Shown: positions 46,964 through 56,938, numbered from the stretch's first letter. The stretch is DNA of 64,000 bases from Acinetobacter variabilis (GCF_000369625.1 NZ_KB850111.1:376038-440037), one strand, 5' to 3'. Notes: a model not told the origin generated them from the letters alone. Numbers and translations are program-made.

Positions 46964-49900
46964 ATGAACAGTTGGCTCATCATAGGGGTGCTCGCCCTCT
47001 ATATCACTTTACTCTTTACTTGCGCTTTCTATGGGGAAAAACATGCCAGTCGGCTCAGTACCCGTGGCCGCATGCTATTGTTTAGTTTAACTTTAGGCGT
47101 CTACTGTTCTTCCTGGACATTTTATGGCGCGACCGGTGCTGCGGTTCGTGAAGGGATTATTTTCCTGCCGATCTATCTTGGTCCCCTGCTCTTTGTCGCG
47201 ATTGGTTACGATATCTGGCGCCGTCTGGGACGGGTACGCCAGCACCATGCCATTTCTTCAATCGCGGACTTTGTCGCTGCACGTTATGGTAAAAGTGGGC
47301 CTCTGGCTTCGCTAGTCACCATTCTGGCGGTGATTGCCATCATTCCTTATCTGGCCTTACAGTTACGTGCAATTGCCTTGAGTGCGGCGGTCATTCTGGA
47401 ACCCTCCGCAGGGATTGCCAGTACCACCAATAGCGTACTGTTCCTGACTGGCGTCCTGGCAATCTTGGCGATGATTTTCGGTACCCGGCAGATTGCCAAC
47501 ACTGAACAGCATGGCGGTCTGATGCTGGCTGTCGCCTTTGAGTCCTTCGTCAAGCTATTTGCCCTGCTGGCCGTAGCCTGTTTCTTCATTTTTGAAGCAC
47601 CAGAAAATCTGCCTCAGATCAGTAGCGATATTCAGTCTACCTTCCATGATGTACAGCTGTTTGGTGTACCGGAAAGCTTCTGGGTACAGACTTTGCTGGC
47701 TGCACTGGCGATTATCTGTTTACCGCGTCAGTTTCATGTCGCCGTAGTTGAATTACGGGATGAAAAACATATCCGTGGTGCACGTCGCTGGTTTGCCATT
47801 TATCTGATTCTGACCACACTAGCAATTATCCCGATTGCCAGCTGGGCACTGCATGCGGCACCTCAATACCTAGCGATTCCTGATGTCGCAGTGCTGTCTT
47901 TACCGCTTAGCTATAATCAGGACTGGCTGACTTTATTGGCCTTCCTAGGGGGCTTCTCGGCCTCGACCGGCATGCTGCTGGTATCTTCAGTCGCTTTATC
48001 CATCATGCTAAGTAATGACCTGATCATGCCAGCGCTCTGGCGTTTAAACCTGATCTCACGGCATGACAAGCGTTTACCACTGGTACTCAAATTTACCCGC
48101 CGGATCTGTATTCTGGCCGTGATGTTGATGGGCTTTCTGTTCTTCAACTTTTTTAATGATATTGACCAGCTCTCAGTCTTTGGTCTGCTGGCTTTTAGTG
48201 CTGTGGCACAGTTCGCCCCTGCTCTGATTGGTGGTCTGTATTGGCGTGGTGGGAGTAAGCAAGGCGTGTATGCGGGTCTGTTGACCGGTTTTGCTTTGTG
48301 GTCTTATACCCTGCTATTACCAACGATTTTGCGCAGTCTGCCAGAAGCCTATCAGCAGTTCAGCCAGAGTTTTCTGGAACAAGGGCCTTTGGGCTTGAAC
48401 TGGTTACGCCCTGAAGCCCTGATCGGTTTCGAATCTTTTGATCCTCTGACGCATGGTGTGGTCTGGGCACTAGGCCTGAACACATTCCTATATATCTGGG
48501 TCTCCCGGATGTTCCGCCCAAGTGTGGCTGAACAGATTCAGGCGGAAAGTTTCTTCTACTATGAAACCAAGCCACTTCCATCACAAAGTCCATCGACTGA
48601 TGTCAGCTACTCGCATCAGGATGTGGCCCGTTTAAAAGTTGGTGACCTGATTACGCTGGCCAAGCGCATTACCGGTGAAGGCCCGACCATGCAGGCCTTC
48701 CAGCAGTTCTGTGCTCAAAACAGTGTGGAACTGAATGAAAATAGCAGTGCCAATGGCATGTGGTGGCGTTTCACCGAGCAGTATCTGGCCGGTACCATTG
48801 GTGCAGCATCGGCACGTACCTTGCTGACTACAGCGATGGTCAATAATGGCCTGGCGCTTGGTCAGGTCGCCAATATTCTGGATCAGGCATCACAATGGCA
48901 GCGTTTTAACCAGAACCTGATCATGACCATGATCGACCATATGACCCAAGGGGTGAGTGTGGTTGATGAAAACATGTGTCTGGTCGCCTGGAACAACCAG
49001 TATCTGAAACTGTTCGACTACCCAAAAGATATTGTTTATGTCGGTTGTCCAATCGCTGATCTGATCCGTTATAACGCTGAACGCGGTGAATGTGGTCCAG
49101 GTTCGGTTGAAGAACATGTGCGTAAACGGATTCACTGGATGCAGGTCGGTAGCGCGCATGAATTTGAACGGATCCGTAAAGATGGCCGCGTGATTCAGAT
49201 GCGGGGTAATCCGATTGAAGGTGGTGGTTTCGTGACGACCTTTGCCGACATTACTGCCTTCCGCGAAAATGAAGCGGTACTAGAAGCCCGGGTTCAGGAT
49301 CGTACCCAGCAGCTCGCCGATGCCCTGTCTGAACAGCAACTGGCGCGTGAACAGGCCGATAAAGCCAATATGTCCAAGAGCCGCTTTATTGCTGCCGCCA
49401 GTCATGACCTGTTACAGCCAATGCATGCTGCACGTCTGTTCAGTACGGCGCTGGAGCAAAGCGTACAAAGCGAAGAAGATCGCAAGACCCTGCAGCAACT
49501 AGATCGTGCTTTGCATGGTGCAGAAAGCATGCTCTCAGCCCTGCTGGATATTGCCCGACTGGAGGGCGGTACGATTCAGCCGAAACGCCAGGCTTATCCA
49601 CTGCATGATTTATTAAGTGATCTGGAACTGCAATTCAAATCCATTGCGGCACAGCGTGGCATCAAACTGCGAGTGCATGATGCCCAGTTCTGGATTGACA
49701 CCGATCCACAATGGATTCGCCGGATTATCCAGAACTTTGTCAGCAATGCCCTACGTTATACCGCCAAAGGTAAGGTCGTGGTCGGTGTACTGCGTTCTAG
49801 CAACCGGCCAAATCATATCCGGATCGGGGTTTGGGATACCGGTCCCGGTATTGCTGAAGAACAGCGCATCAAGCTGTTCCAGGAATTCGAGCGTTGTGGC

Positions 49901-50455
49901 CATACTTCGCCTTGGGGTGAACAGGGTCTGGGGCTTGGCCTCGCTATCGTGCAACGTATGACCGGACTACTGGATTATCCAGTTCATGTTTCTTCCGAAC
50001 TGGGCAAAGGTTCCTGCTTCATGATTGAAGTACCGTTGACCGCAGCACCGAAAGTCGTTGCCGCCCCTGTTCAGGCTGTGCCATTGAAGTCCAAGGCCTT
50101 TAAGATTCTATGTCTGGACAATGATGAAACCATTCTGGAAGGCATGTCGACCTTATTGACCAAATGGGGCTATCAGGTCTTTAAAGCCACCGAACCAGAA
50201 CAGGCAGCCGAAATGATCCAGCAGGAAAATATTCAGGTCTGGCTGGTCGATCAGCATTTAAACCAGGACAAGATCGGTCTGGACTTTATTCTGGAACATC
50301 GTAGTAGTGATATTCCGGTGGCATTGATTACCGCAGATTCTGATCCGGAACTGCCACAGCGCCTGAAGGATTTAAATATTGTCCTGCTGAAAAAACCGTT
50401 AAAGCCTGCTTCACTCCGTTCCTGGTTATCCGGTCTGAAAATCTCCGGTAACTAG
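46964..50455 (+). CDS. crbS: Hybrid sensor histidine kinase with SSS-transporter N-terminus (CrbS/MxtR-like)
   Basis: 1163 aa. Residues 1 to about 520: 12-14 membrane helices of the sodium:solute symporter fold. Middle: STAC-like/linker region and a PAS domain at about 640-770 (MIDHMTQGVSVVDENMCLVA). Then HisKA with phospho-His in IAAASHDLLQPMHAAR, HATPase (NFVSNALRY, WDTGPGIAE, GLGLGLAIVQ) and a C-terminal receiver (CLDNDETILEGM, acceptor Asp in VWLVDQHL). Kinases of this layout pair with LuxR regulators to switch on acs and acetate metabolism in Vibrio and Pseudomonas. The divergent actP operon, and acs and crbR nearby, support that role here. Confidence 0.9.
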   Translation: MNSWLIIGVLALYITLLFTCAFYGEKHASRLSTRGRMLLFSLTLGVYCSSWTFYGATGAAVREGIIFLPIYLGPLLFVAIGYDIWRRLGRVRQHHAISSIADFVAARYGKSGPLASLVTILAVIAIIPYLALQLRAIALSAAVILEPSAGIASTTNSVLFLTGVLAILAMIFGTRQIANTEQHGGLMLAVAFESFVKLFALLAVACFFIFEAPENLPQISSDIQSTFHDVQLFGVPESFWVQTLLAALAIICLPRQFHVAVVELRDEKHIRGARRWFAIYLILTTLAIIPIASWALHAAPQYLAIPDVAVLSLPLSYNQDWLTLLAFLGGFSASTGMLLVSSVALSIMLSNDLIMPALWRLNLISRHDKRLPLVLKFTRRICILAVMLMGFLFFNFFNDIDQLSVFGLLAFSAVAQFAPALIGGLYWRGGSKQGVYAGLLTGFALWSYTLLLPTILRSLPEAYQQFSQSFLEQGPLGLNWLRPEALIGFESFDPLTHGVVWALGLNTFLYIWVSRMFRPSVAEQIQAESFFYYETKPLPSQSPSTDVSYSHQDVARLKVGDLITLAKRITGEGPTMQAFQQFCAQNSVELNENSSANGMWWRFTEQYLAGTIGAASARTLLTTAMVNNGLALGQVANILDQASQWQRFNQNLIMTMIDHMTQGVSVVDENMCLVAWNNQYLKLFDYPKDIVYVGCPIADLIRYNAERGECGPGSVEEHVRKRIHWMQVGSAHEFERIRKDGRVIQMRGNPIEGGGFVTTFADITAFRENEAVLEARVQDRTQQLADALSEQQLAREQADKANMSKSRFIAAASHDLLQPMHAARLFSTALEQSVQSEEDRKTLQQLDRALHGAESMLSALLDIARLEGGTIQPKRQAYPLHDLLSDLELQFKSIAAQRGIKLRVHDAQFWIDTDPQWIRRIIQNFVSNALRYTAKGKVVVGVLRSSNRPNHIRIGVWDTGPGIAEEQRIKLFQEFERCGHTSPWGEQGLGLGLAIVQRMTGLLDYPVHVSSELGKGSCFMIEVPLTAAPKVVAAPVQAVPLKSKAFKILCLDNDETILEGMSTLLTKWGYQVFKATEPEQAAEMIQQENIQVWLVDQHLNQDKIGLDFILEHRSSDIPVALITADSDPELPQRLKDLNIVLLKKPLKPASLRSWLSGLKISGN

Positions 50456-50474
50456 AACTTTTTATTTCCATCTC

Positions 50475-50513
50475 AATGCCTATTTTAATGATTTAAAAAT
50501 GGGCATTTTTTAT
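50475..50513 (+). terminator. Terminator after crbS
   Basis: AATGCCTATTTT/AAAATGGGCATT stem (50475-50486, 50496-50507), 11 of 12 pairs with one G-U, then T-rich. Confidence 0.85.
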
Positions 50514-50872
50514 ACTGAATAAATACCTTTCTTTACCTGGCTGGCAAAAAAATCAGGCCAATGTGCTAAAAGCACCAAATTTCACATAATTCCTGCTGAT
50601 AAATTGCTCAAAATTATCATTTCAGCATTCTCTATGGCAAAAGCCACCAAATCTATTAATATACATGTGTACAACTAGTTACAATTATTTAAGTTACTGT
50701 TTAAATTAATTTTTAATCCTATTTTATGGCAGATAGAACTTTGGTCGTATTTTTAATACAACAGGCTTAGCTCTAAAAATAGACAATATAAGAAACGATC
50801 AGTTTCCATCTGACAATGCCTAAATCCTTTTGGCAGCTGGTCTATTTGCACTGCTAGATAGGAGTTATAAAA
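50514..50872. other. Upstream region of the 255-aa gene
   Basis: 359 AT-rich bases without a gene. The CTTTGGTCGTA motif at 50739-50750 is the only notable element, about 125 bases before the ATG. A TAGGAG ribosome site precedes the ATG. Confidence 0.5.
50739..50750 (+). promoter_or_regulatory. Shared motif CTTTGGTCGTA upstream of the 255-aa gene
   Basis: Shares its core with the sites at 46879-46890 and 60350-60360 (see those entries). It extends to GAACTTTGGTCGT here and GACTTTGGTCGT at the crbS site, the best match of the three. Confidence 0.45.
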
Positions 50873-51640
50873 ATGAAACTCGATGAATCAATTGCTCAGC
50901 TTCCCGCACAGACTCAGCAATTCCATCGCCAATATGGTGCTAATGCCTTATTACCCAGCATCGACTGGGCACAAATGTTTAAATACAGCAAACTCGACGA
51001 TACCCAGATTCAGGCACTTGAAACCCTGTATCAGCATGCAGTTCCTTTAGCCCTGCAAGTTTTTGATGAACTGCATTTTGATGTCTTTGAACCTTATGCC
51101 TATAAACCGCAAGGTTTAGGTTTATTTGAACGTCTGGCTGAACAGGAAAACAAGTTGATTGAATCTCTGGAAGCGGAAGCCGAAGATTTACCAGCAAAAA
51201 CCCGTCATCAGATCTGGAGTATGCTGCTGCGTGGTGGCGCTGTTCTGGTCTTTAAAGCGTGGCTCGGTAAAGTAAAGAATGAAGAAGATTGTCTGGACAC
51301 GACCCAATTTGATGAACTCTCTGATCTGCTCTTTATCAAAACTTGCCCGCATGAACTGGCAGAGCACCTACAGGTCGATCCGAATAGCACAGACGAGCAT
51401 GTGTTCCTGATGTATGAGGATGAAGTTTATCTGGACCGTTTCAATAGTCTGGAAACCGCTGCCCTGTTTGTTGATCTTGGTGTTTATGATGCGACTTTCC
51501 TGAGTCTGCGTGATGACCGCGTGGCAGAATATCTGATCTCCAAAGGCTATGTCACTCAAGAACAAATTGATGAATTGCAATCCGCACTGAATCCCATGTT
51601 CTGTACTGATGTTACCCAAAAACAGGATTATATTGCTTAA
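50873..51640 (+). CDS. Unknown 255-aa cytoplasmic protein between crbS and crbR
   Basis: Not recognised. Acidic, without signal or membrane helix. First half helical (WAQMFKYSKLDDTQIQALETL, ERLAEQENKLIESLEAEAEDL), middle WSMLLRGGAVLVFKAWLG, then HVFLMYEDEVYLDRFNSLETA and a DRVAEYLISKGYVTQEQIDEL stretch like a peptide- or domain-binding helix pair. No catalytic motif visible. It is monocistronic with its own terminator. Its position between the kinase and its likely regulator, and a motif shared with actP/acs upstream regions, hint at acetate-linked expression; that is inference. Confidence 0.78.
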   Translation: MKLDESIAQLPAQTQQFHRQYGANALLPSIDWAQMFKYSKLDDTQIQALETLYQHAVPLALQVFDELHFDVFEPYAYKPQGLGLFERLAEQENKLIESLEAEAEDLPAKTRHQIWSMLLRGGAVLVFKAWLGKVKNEEDCLDTTQFDELSDLLFIKTCPHELAEHLQVDPNSTDEHVFLMYEDEVYLDRFNSLETAALFVDLGVYDATFLSLRDDRVAEYLISKGYVTQEQIDELQSALNPMFCTDVTQKQDYIA

Positions 51641-51659
51641 TCCGCAATATTCTCTCAAT

Positions 51660-51691
51660 AAAAAAGACCTCTTCTGAGGTCTTTTTTATTA
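51660..51691. terminator. Bidirectional terminator
   Basis: AAAAGACCTC-TTCT-GAGGTCTTTT stem between the 255-aa gene and convergent crbR. Confidence 0.93.
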
Positions 51692-51706
51692 TGTAAGCTG
51701 CATCAC

Positions 51707-52357
51707 TTACATTTTCTTTTCTTCAATATTCAAGGCATTAATAGCAAGCACAGCTTGGGTACGGTTTTGTACACCCAGCTTACGGAAGATTGCTGTCACG
51801 TGCGCTTTAATGGTGGCTTCTGAAACATCCAGTTCATAAGCAATCTGTTTGTTCAGCAAGCCTTCGGCTACCATCATCAAGACACGGAACTGTTGTGGTG
51901 TTAAAGACTGAATCCGTTCTGCCAATGCAGTTTCATCTGCAGCACGCGGATCGAAGTTCATGTTGGCTGGCAGATTGGGTGGTAACCAGATTTCTCCTTC
52001 GAGGACTTCGCGAATTGCTTCACCAATATGGCTTGGATGTGCCGATTTTGGAATATAGCCCATCGCACCATGTGCAATCGCACGCTGGATAATGCTAGCT
52101 TCTTCGTGAGCAGAAACGACAATAATTGGAATCGAAGGATATTGTGCGCGAACGTGGACCAGAGCAGAAAAGCCCGATGCACCTGGCAGGTTTAAATCCA
52201 GAAGGACAAGATCAGGCTCAGGACCATTTTCTAGACGTTCATAAAATTCATTGACTGCTGCAGTTTCATGAATCTGCGCTTGTGGCAGACTATAACGAAC
52301 AGCTTGGATCAGAGCATGACGAAACAGTGGATGATCATCAACGATTAAAATATTCAT
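51707..52357 (-). CDS. crbR: LuxR-type response regulator (CrbR/ErdR-like)
   Basis: 216 aa. Receiver domain at 1-120: acidic pocket ILIVDDHPLFRHAL, phospho-acceptor Asp in VLLDLNLPGASG, Thr/Ser switch in IIVVSAHEEA, Lys in YIPKSAH. LuxR HTH at about 148-210: LTPQQFRVLMMVAEGLLNKQIAYELDVSE, ATIKAHVTAIFRKLGV. It matches the regulators that pair with CrbS/MxtR-type kinases and activate acs. It is not in an operon with crbS but 1.3 kb away on the other strand. Confidence 0.9.
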   Translation of the reverse strand: MNILIVDDHPLFRHALIQAVRYSLPQAQIHETAAVNEFYERLENGPEPDLVLLDLNLPGASGFSALVHVRAQYPSIPIIVVSAHEEASIIQRAIAHGAMGYIPKSAHPSHIGEAIREVLEGEIWLPPNLPANMNFDPRAADETALAERIQSLTPQQFRVLMMVAEGLLNKQIAYELDVSEATIKAHVTAIFRKLGVQNRTQAVLAINALNIEEKKM

Positions 52358-52730
52358 AGGACGTGAGAGAGATCTTGTGCACAGTAGCTCCTATTCTAAC
52401 CACACAAGCCAGTTTATGGATATGCAAGATCGCCAATTTTTTAAATAATGTGGAGTTTTTCTTTAATTTTTTTAAATTTTGGCTTATTTCAATAATCCTT
52501 TAATTCTCATCACTTTTTTATATATGATTTATTTCTATTCTGCATAGCTTATCTTTATTCAATATAAATATAGTTATCAGCCATTTATCCAGCTCTATCC
52601 GTTTCAGAAGCACATTTTCCGCTTATATAGAAAAATCAGATAACTTTTCAGCATTTCGTTATTTTACACCTACTGCGGCAATCGGGATTAATAGGGTCAT
52701 TCCGAGCTTAACCATTTTTAGGTACTTCAC
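52358..52730. other. Divergent promoter region of crbR and msuE
   Basis: AT-rich, no gene. I see no clear sigma-54 element (GG-N10-GC), which some sfn operons have, and no copy of the CTTTsGTCGTw motif. It holds the promoters of both divergent genes. Confidence 0.4.
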
Positions 52731-53465
52731 ATGTCCCATTTTTCCGAGCAAAAACCTTTAAACATCGTGGCTGTTTCTGGCGGCCTGAATCACCCATCTA
52801 AAACCGAAGCATTGGTTCAAGCCATTCTGGATGAACTGGGTGAAGCGACGCCAATCAATGTACATTTCATTAAATTTAGCGAAATCGGCCAGCTTTTAGG
52901 TGGTGCAATTTACCGTAACCAGTTACCGCAACGCGTGCAGGATGATCTGGCAGCCGTTGAAGCAGCAGATGCCCTGATTGTTGGTACGCCTGTTTACCGC
53001 GCTTCATTTACGGGCCTGTTCAAGCATTTCTTTGACTTCGTAGAACAAACGGCGCTGGTAGATGTACCGGTTCTTTTAGCAGCTTCTGGTGGTAGTGACC
53101 GTCATGCGCTCGTTCTTGAGCACCAATTACGCCCATTATTCAGCTTCTTCCAGGCACAAACCTTACCAATCGGGGTATATGCCACAGATCGTGACTTTAC
53201 GCCTGAATACACCATTCACAGTGAATTACTTCGTGCCCGTATTACTCTGGCAGTGGCTCGTGCCCTACCAATCCTTGAATGGGCACCAGCAAAGGGGCAG
53301 CGTGCTGAGGTCATTAAAGAAAAATCTCAGCAAGCCAACCAGAACCTAGGCATCAACAAGCAAATCGAACAGGAAGAAGTTTTACCTTCAGCTGCAGTGC
53401 CAAGTCTGGATGCCGCAGAATCCCGTTTGCACAGCAAGAAAGCGCCAAAGACTCAAGTGGCTTAA
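52731..53465 (+). CDS. msuE: FMN reductase for alkanesulfonate/sulfone metabolism (MsuE-like)
   Basis: 244 aa, flavodoxin-like fold. NADPH-dependent reductase marks: VAVSGGLNHPSKTEALV (FMN phosphate loop), IVGTPVYRASFTGLFKHFFDFV, and LLAASGGSDRHALVLEHQLRPLFSFF. It would supply FMNH2 to the monooxygenase whose gene starts 28 bases downstream. The C-terminal about 50 residues are a charged extension. Cytoplasmic. Confidence 0.88.
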   Translation: MSHFSEQKPLNIVAVSGGLNHPSKTEALVQAILDELGEATPINVHFIKFSEIGQLLGGAIYRNQLPQRVQDDLAAVEAADALIVGTPVYRASFTGLFKHFFDFVEQTALVDVPVLLAASGGSDRHALVLEHQLRPLFSFFQAQTLPIGVYATDRDFTPEYTIHSELLRARITLAVARALPILEWAPAKGQRAEVIKEKSQQANQNLGINKQIEQEEVLPSAAVPSLDAAESRLHSKKAPKTQVA

Positions 53466-53493
53466 TAGCCGCTTCATTCAGAGGGTAAGAATA

Positions 53494-54609
53494 ATGTCTC
53501 AAGATAAAAATATTGTATTTGCTTACTGGGTTCCAAATGTCAGCGGCGGTCTGGTGGTCAGCGACATCGAACAGCGTACTGACTGGAGATATGACTATAA
53601 TGTCCGTCTGGCGCAAACTGCTGAGAAAGCAGGTTTTGATTATGCCCTGACCCAGATCCGTTTTACTGCGGGCTATAACGCTGAAAACCAGCATGAATCA
53701 GTCAGCTTCAGTCACGGCATCCTGGCAATAACTGAACGCTTAAAAGTGATTGCCGCGATCTTGCCGGGCCCATGGAAGCCTGCGCTGGCAGCGAAGCAGC
53801 TGGCCACCATTGACCATCTCACCAACGGCCGAATTGCGATTAATGTCGTAAGTGGCTGGTTCCGTGGCGAGTTTGATGCAATTGGTGAAGAATGGCCGGA
53901 ACATGACGAACGTTATGCACGTTCAGAAGAATTTATTCGCAGCCTAAAAGGGGTCTGGACTCAAAATAATTTCAGTTTTGATGGTAAATACTACCAGTTC
54001 AAAGACTATACCTTGAGTCCAAGACCGCTACAGAAACCGCATATTGAAATCTTCCAGGGGGGAAATTCTCGGGCAGCACGTGATATGGCATCTCGCGTGT
54101 CTGACTGGTACTTCACCAATGGCAATACGCCGGAAGAGCTGAAAAAACAGATCGATGATATTCGTGAAAAAGCCAAAGCGAACAACCACTCTGTAAAGAT
54201 TGGCGTGAATGCGTTTGTGATTGCACGTGATACCGAAGAGGAAGCGCAAGCAGTACTGCGAGAAATCGTGGCCAAAGCCAATGTTCAGGCGGTGAAATCT
54301 TTCGGTGAGGCAACGCGTGAAGCGGGTGCAGCCAGTAAGGAAGGTGAAGGTAACTGGGCCAAATCTACGTTTGAAGATCTGGTGCAATATAACGATGGCT
54401 TCCGTACCAACCTGATCGGGACGCCACAGCAGATTGCGGAACGTATCATCGAACTGAAAAAAGTCGGTGTTGATCTGGTTCTTTCAGGCTTCCTGCACTT
54501 TATTGAAGAAGTGGAATACTTCGGTAAAAAAGTCTTGCCACTCGTGCGTGAACTCGAAGCGCAGCAAGCTGAACAGCAACAAAAAGAACAAGAAGCTGAG
54601 CTCGTTTAA
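53494..54609 (+). CDS. sfnG: FMNH2-dependent dimethylsulfone monooxygenase (SfnG-like)
   Basis: SfnG converts dimethylsulfone to methanesulfinate using FMNH2, for sulfur scavenging. 371 aa from the ATG at 53494, behind GAGGGT; the frame is open upstream through the msuE end but that overlap is not used. Luciferase-like TIM barrel: FAYWVPNVSGGLVVSDIEQR, TAGYNAENQHESVSFSHG, NGRIAINVVSGWFRGEFDA, EIFQGGNSRAARDMA. Ends in a Gln/Glu-rich tail. Forms an operon with msuE. Confidence 0.9.
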   Translation: MSQDKNIVFAYWVPNVSGGLVVSDIEQRTDWRYDYNVRLAQTAEKAGFDYALTQIRFTAGYNAENQHESVSFSHGILAITERLKVIAAILPGPWKPALAAKQLATIDHLTNGRIAINVVSGWFRGEFDAIGEEWPEHDERYARSEEFIRSLKGVWTQNNFSFDGKYYQFKDYTLSPRPLQKPHIEIFQGGNSRAARDMASRVSDWYFTNGNTPEELKKQIDDIREKAKANNHSVKIGVNAFVIARDTEEEAQAVLREIVAKANVQAVKSFGEATREAGAASKEGEGNWAKSTFEDLVQYNDGFRTNLIGTPQQIAERIIELKKVGVDLVLSGFLHFIEEVEYFGKKVLPLVRELEAQQAEQQQKEQEAELV

Positions 54610-54638
54610 ACTATAATAATGCTCAGCATAACGATTCA

Positions 54639-54672
54639 TTCCCTCAAGGCTCGGCTTGAGGGATTTTTTTTA
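54639..54672 (+). terminator. Terminator after msuE-sfnG
   Basis: TCCCTCAAG/CTTGAGGGA stem and a run of seven T. Confidence 0.92.
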
Positions 54673-54761
54673 TGCAACACAGTGTTCTCGGCATAAAGAT
54701 AGCCGCCTGCTTTATTCTTGACTAGAATGAAGCCAAACTCGATGAGATAGAAATTTAAATT

Positions 54762-55376
54762 ATGTATACCGGTATCGTACAAGGCTTGGAAAAAGTCGTG
54801 GATATTCGCCAGGACAATGGCTTCATTACTATTGTTGTGAGCAACGAAAATCAGTTTTTTCAGGATGTCTTTATTGGCGCCAGTGTTGCGATCGACGGCG
54901 TCTGCCTCACCGTAACGACCATTGATCAGAAGCTAAATCAGATTCACTTTGATATCTCCGATGTAACCCTTGCTCTCACTACCTTAAAATCTCTTCAAGT
55001 GGGTGATGAAGTGAATGTCGAACGCTCTGCCAAAGTCGGTGCAGAAAATGGCGGGCATAATCTGTATGGACACATCGAAGGTACAGCGATCATTAAAAAT
55101 CTGGAATATCGCGGTGAAACCTACCATATCGACATTCAGATCCCGGATGGCAATATCAAATACTTTTTCTTAAAAGGGTTTATTGGTCTGAACGGCTGCA
55201 GCCTGACCGTCAATCGCGTCGATCGTGCCAATAGTGAAATCTCGATTGATCTGATTCCCGAAACTTTGCGTCTGACCACCTGGAAAAATGCCAAAGTAGG
55301 TGATGAAGTCAATTATGAAATTGACCAGACCACGCGTACCTTGGTAGATACCTTAGAAAATATTCACCAGCGTTAA
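54762..55376 (+). CDS. ribE: Riboflavin synthase alpha chain (RibE/RibC)
   Basis: Converts two lumazine molecules to riboflavin. 204 aa built of two homologous beta-barrel repeats: first MYTGIVQGLEKV with GASVAIDGVCLTVTTID, second GHIEGTAIIKN with GFIGLNGCSLTVNRVD. C-terminal helix GDEVNYEIDQTTRTLVDTLEN. MYTG at the start replaces the more usual MFTG. It sits just after the FMN-dependent sulfur operon but has its own upstream region. The terminator after it is weak. Confidence 0.93.
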   Translation: MYTGIVQGLEKVVDIRQDNGFITIVVSNENQFFQDVFIGASVAIDGVCLTVTTIDQKLNQIHFDISDVTLALTTLKSLQVGDEVNVERSAKVGAENGGHNLYGHIEGTAIIKNLEYRGETYHIDIQIPDGNIKYFFLKGFIGLNGCSLTVNRVDRANSEISIDLIPETLRLTTWKNAKVGDEVNYEIDQTTRTLVDTLENIHQR

Positions 55377-55383
55377 AATGAAA

Positions 55384-55413
55384 GAGCCGCTTATACCATA
55401 GGCGGTTTTTTTA
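55384..55413 (+). terminator. Terminator after riboflavin synthase gene
   Basis: Short CCGC/GCGG stem (55387-55390, 55402-55405) with a T run; weak. Confidence 0.6.
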
Positions 55414-55504
55414 ACTGATCATTCTGCCTACGTCTACGTTTCTATACAGAATTTTCAGGTGGAATGAATAAAATAATCTAATTCCAATTCAGAACGTTAT
55501 TCCC

Positions 55505-56914
55505 ATGCAGTTGATCTGGTTCCGCCAAGACCTCCGTATTCATGACCATGCCGCACTCTGGCATGCGACCCAGCAAGGTCCTTGCATTGCATTAGCAGTC
55601 CTCTCTCCCGAACAATGGCAACTGCATCAGGATGCCCGGATCAAAACTGATTTTTATCTGCGACGGCTCAAATATTTAAAACAGCAGCTACAGCAACTGA
55701 ATATCCCACTTATCATATTGAATATTCCTTTGTGGGAAGATTTGGCGCCAGAAATATTGAATCTATGTCAAAACCTGAAGATTGAAAACCTGCATACCAA
55801 TATAGAAGTCGGCGTCAATGAGCTGGAACGTGATGCTCACGTACAGCAATTGCTGCAACAGCAGCAAATCAGGGTCGAGGTCTATCATGACCGCACCCTG
55901 TTTCCCCTCGGCAGTATCCGGAACCAGTCCAATCAACCGTATCAGGTCTATAGTGCCTTTAAGAAAAAATGCTATGAGCGGCTAATTCTGGATGTACCCG
56001 CCTGCTATCCTGAGATTGAAACTCAAGATCCAATCCAATTACCTACTGATTTCATCAATGTTGATCTGGAAAAATTCTCGGCAGATTATGTAGTAGAGCA
56101 TGCTGCCCAACTTTGGTCTGCGGAAGATCGAACTGCCTTGGACCTGCTCGATGATTTTATCGAAGACAAAATGGCTCATTACAAAACCGACCGTGATCTG
56201 CCTGCAGTTGATGGCACCAGCCGTCTCTCCCCTTATCTGAATATCGGTATCGTTTCAGTTCGTCAATGTGTGCAGGCACTTTTTCAGGATGGCTATTTCC
56301 AGATTGAGGATGTGGGTCAACAGACTTGGTTGGATGAACTCTTGTGGCGAGAATTCTATCTACAGACTCTGTTTGATTTTCCACGTGTCTCCAAACACCA
56401 ACCATTTAAGCAAAATACCCATAAGATCCAGTGGCGCAATGCTCCCGAAGACCTAGTTGCCTGGCAGCAAGGCCAGACCGGAATTCCGATTGTGGATGCC
56501 GGCATGCGGCAAATGCTGGCGACAGGCTGGATGCATAACCGGGTCAGGATGATCACTGCGATGTTCCTGTGTAAGAACTTGCTGATCGACTGGCGACTGG
56601 GTGAAAGCTGGTTTATGCAGCATCTGATTGATGGCGATCTGGCTGCGAATAACGGTGGCTGGCAATGGTGTGCGTCAACTGGCATGGATGCCGTGCCCTA
56701 CTTCCGGATTTTTAATCCGGTCAGCCAGTCCCTGAAGTTTGATCCCAATGGAGACTATATCCGCGAGTGGGTGCCTGAACTGGCGCATCTGGATGTCAAA
56801 TCCATTCATGAACCTTATGCCAAAAATCCTGATCTGGAACTGGATTATCCAAAACCGATTGTCGATTTAAAAGCCTCTCGTGTACGAGCCATAGAAGCCT
56901 TTAAGCAGATTTAG
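55505..56914 (+). CDS. phrB: Deoxyribodipyrimidine photolyase (PhrB)
   Basis: Light-driven repair of cyclobutane pyrimidine dimers. 469 aa: N-terminal alpha/beta antenna-chromophore domain (MQLIWFRQDLRIHDHAAL), C-terminal helical FAD domain with TSRLSPYLNIGIVSVRQCV, LDELLWREFYLQTL, MRQMLATGWMHNRVRMI and the dimer/FAD signature GMDAVPYFRIFNPVSQS. Class I CPD photolyase by sequence. FAD dependence ties it loosely to the flavin genes around it. Confidence 0.95.
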   Translation: MQLIWFRQDLRIHDHAALWHATQQGPCIALAVLSPEQWQLHQDARIKTDFYLRRLKYLKQQLQQLNIPLIILNIPLWEDLAPEILNLCQNLKIENLHTNIEVGVNELERDAHVQQLLQQQQIRVEVYHDRTLFPLGSIRNQSNQPYQVYSAFKKKCYERLILDVPACYPEIETQDPIQLPTDFINVDLEKFSADYVVEHAAQLWSAEDRTALDLLDDFIEDKMAHYKTDRDLPAVDGTSRLSPYLNIGIVSVRQCVQALFQDGYFQIEDVGQQTWLDELLWREFYLQTLFDFPRVSKHQPFKQNTHKIQWRNAPEDLVAWQQGQTGIPIVDAGMRQMLATGWMHNRVRMITAMFLCKNLLIDWRLGESWFMQHLIDGDLAANNGGWQWCASTGMDAVPYFRIFNPVSQSLKFDPNGDYIREWVPELAHLDVKSIHEPYAKNPDLELDYPKPIVDLKASRVRAIEAFKQI

Positions 56915-56938
56915 AAGAAACTATCACTTCATCTAATA

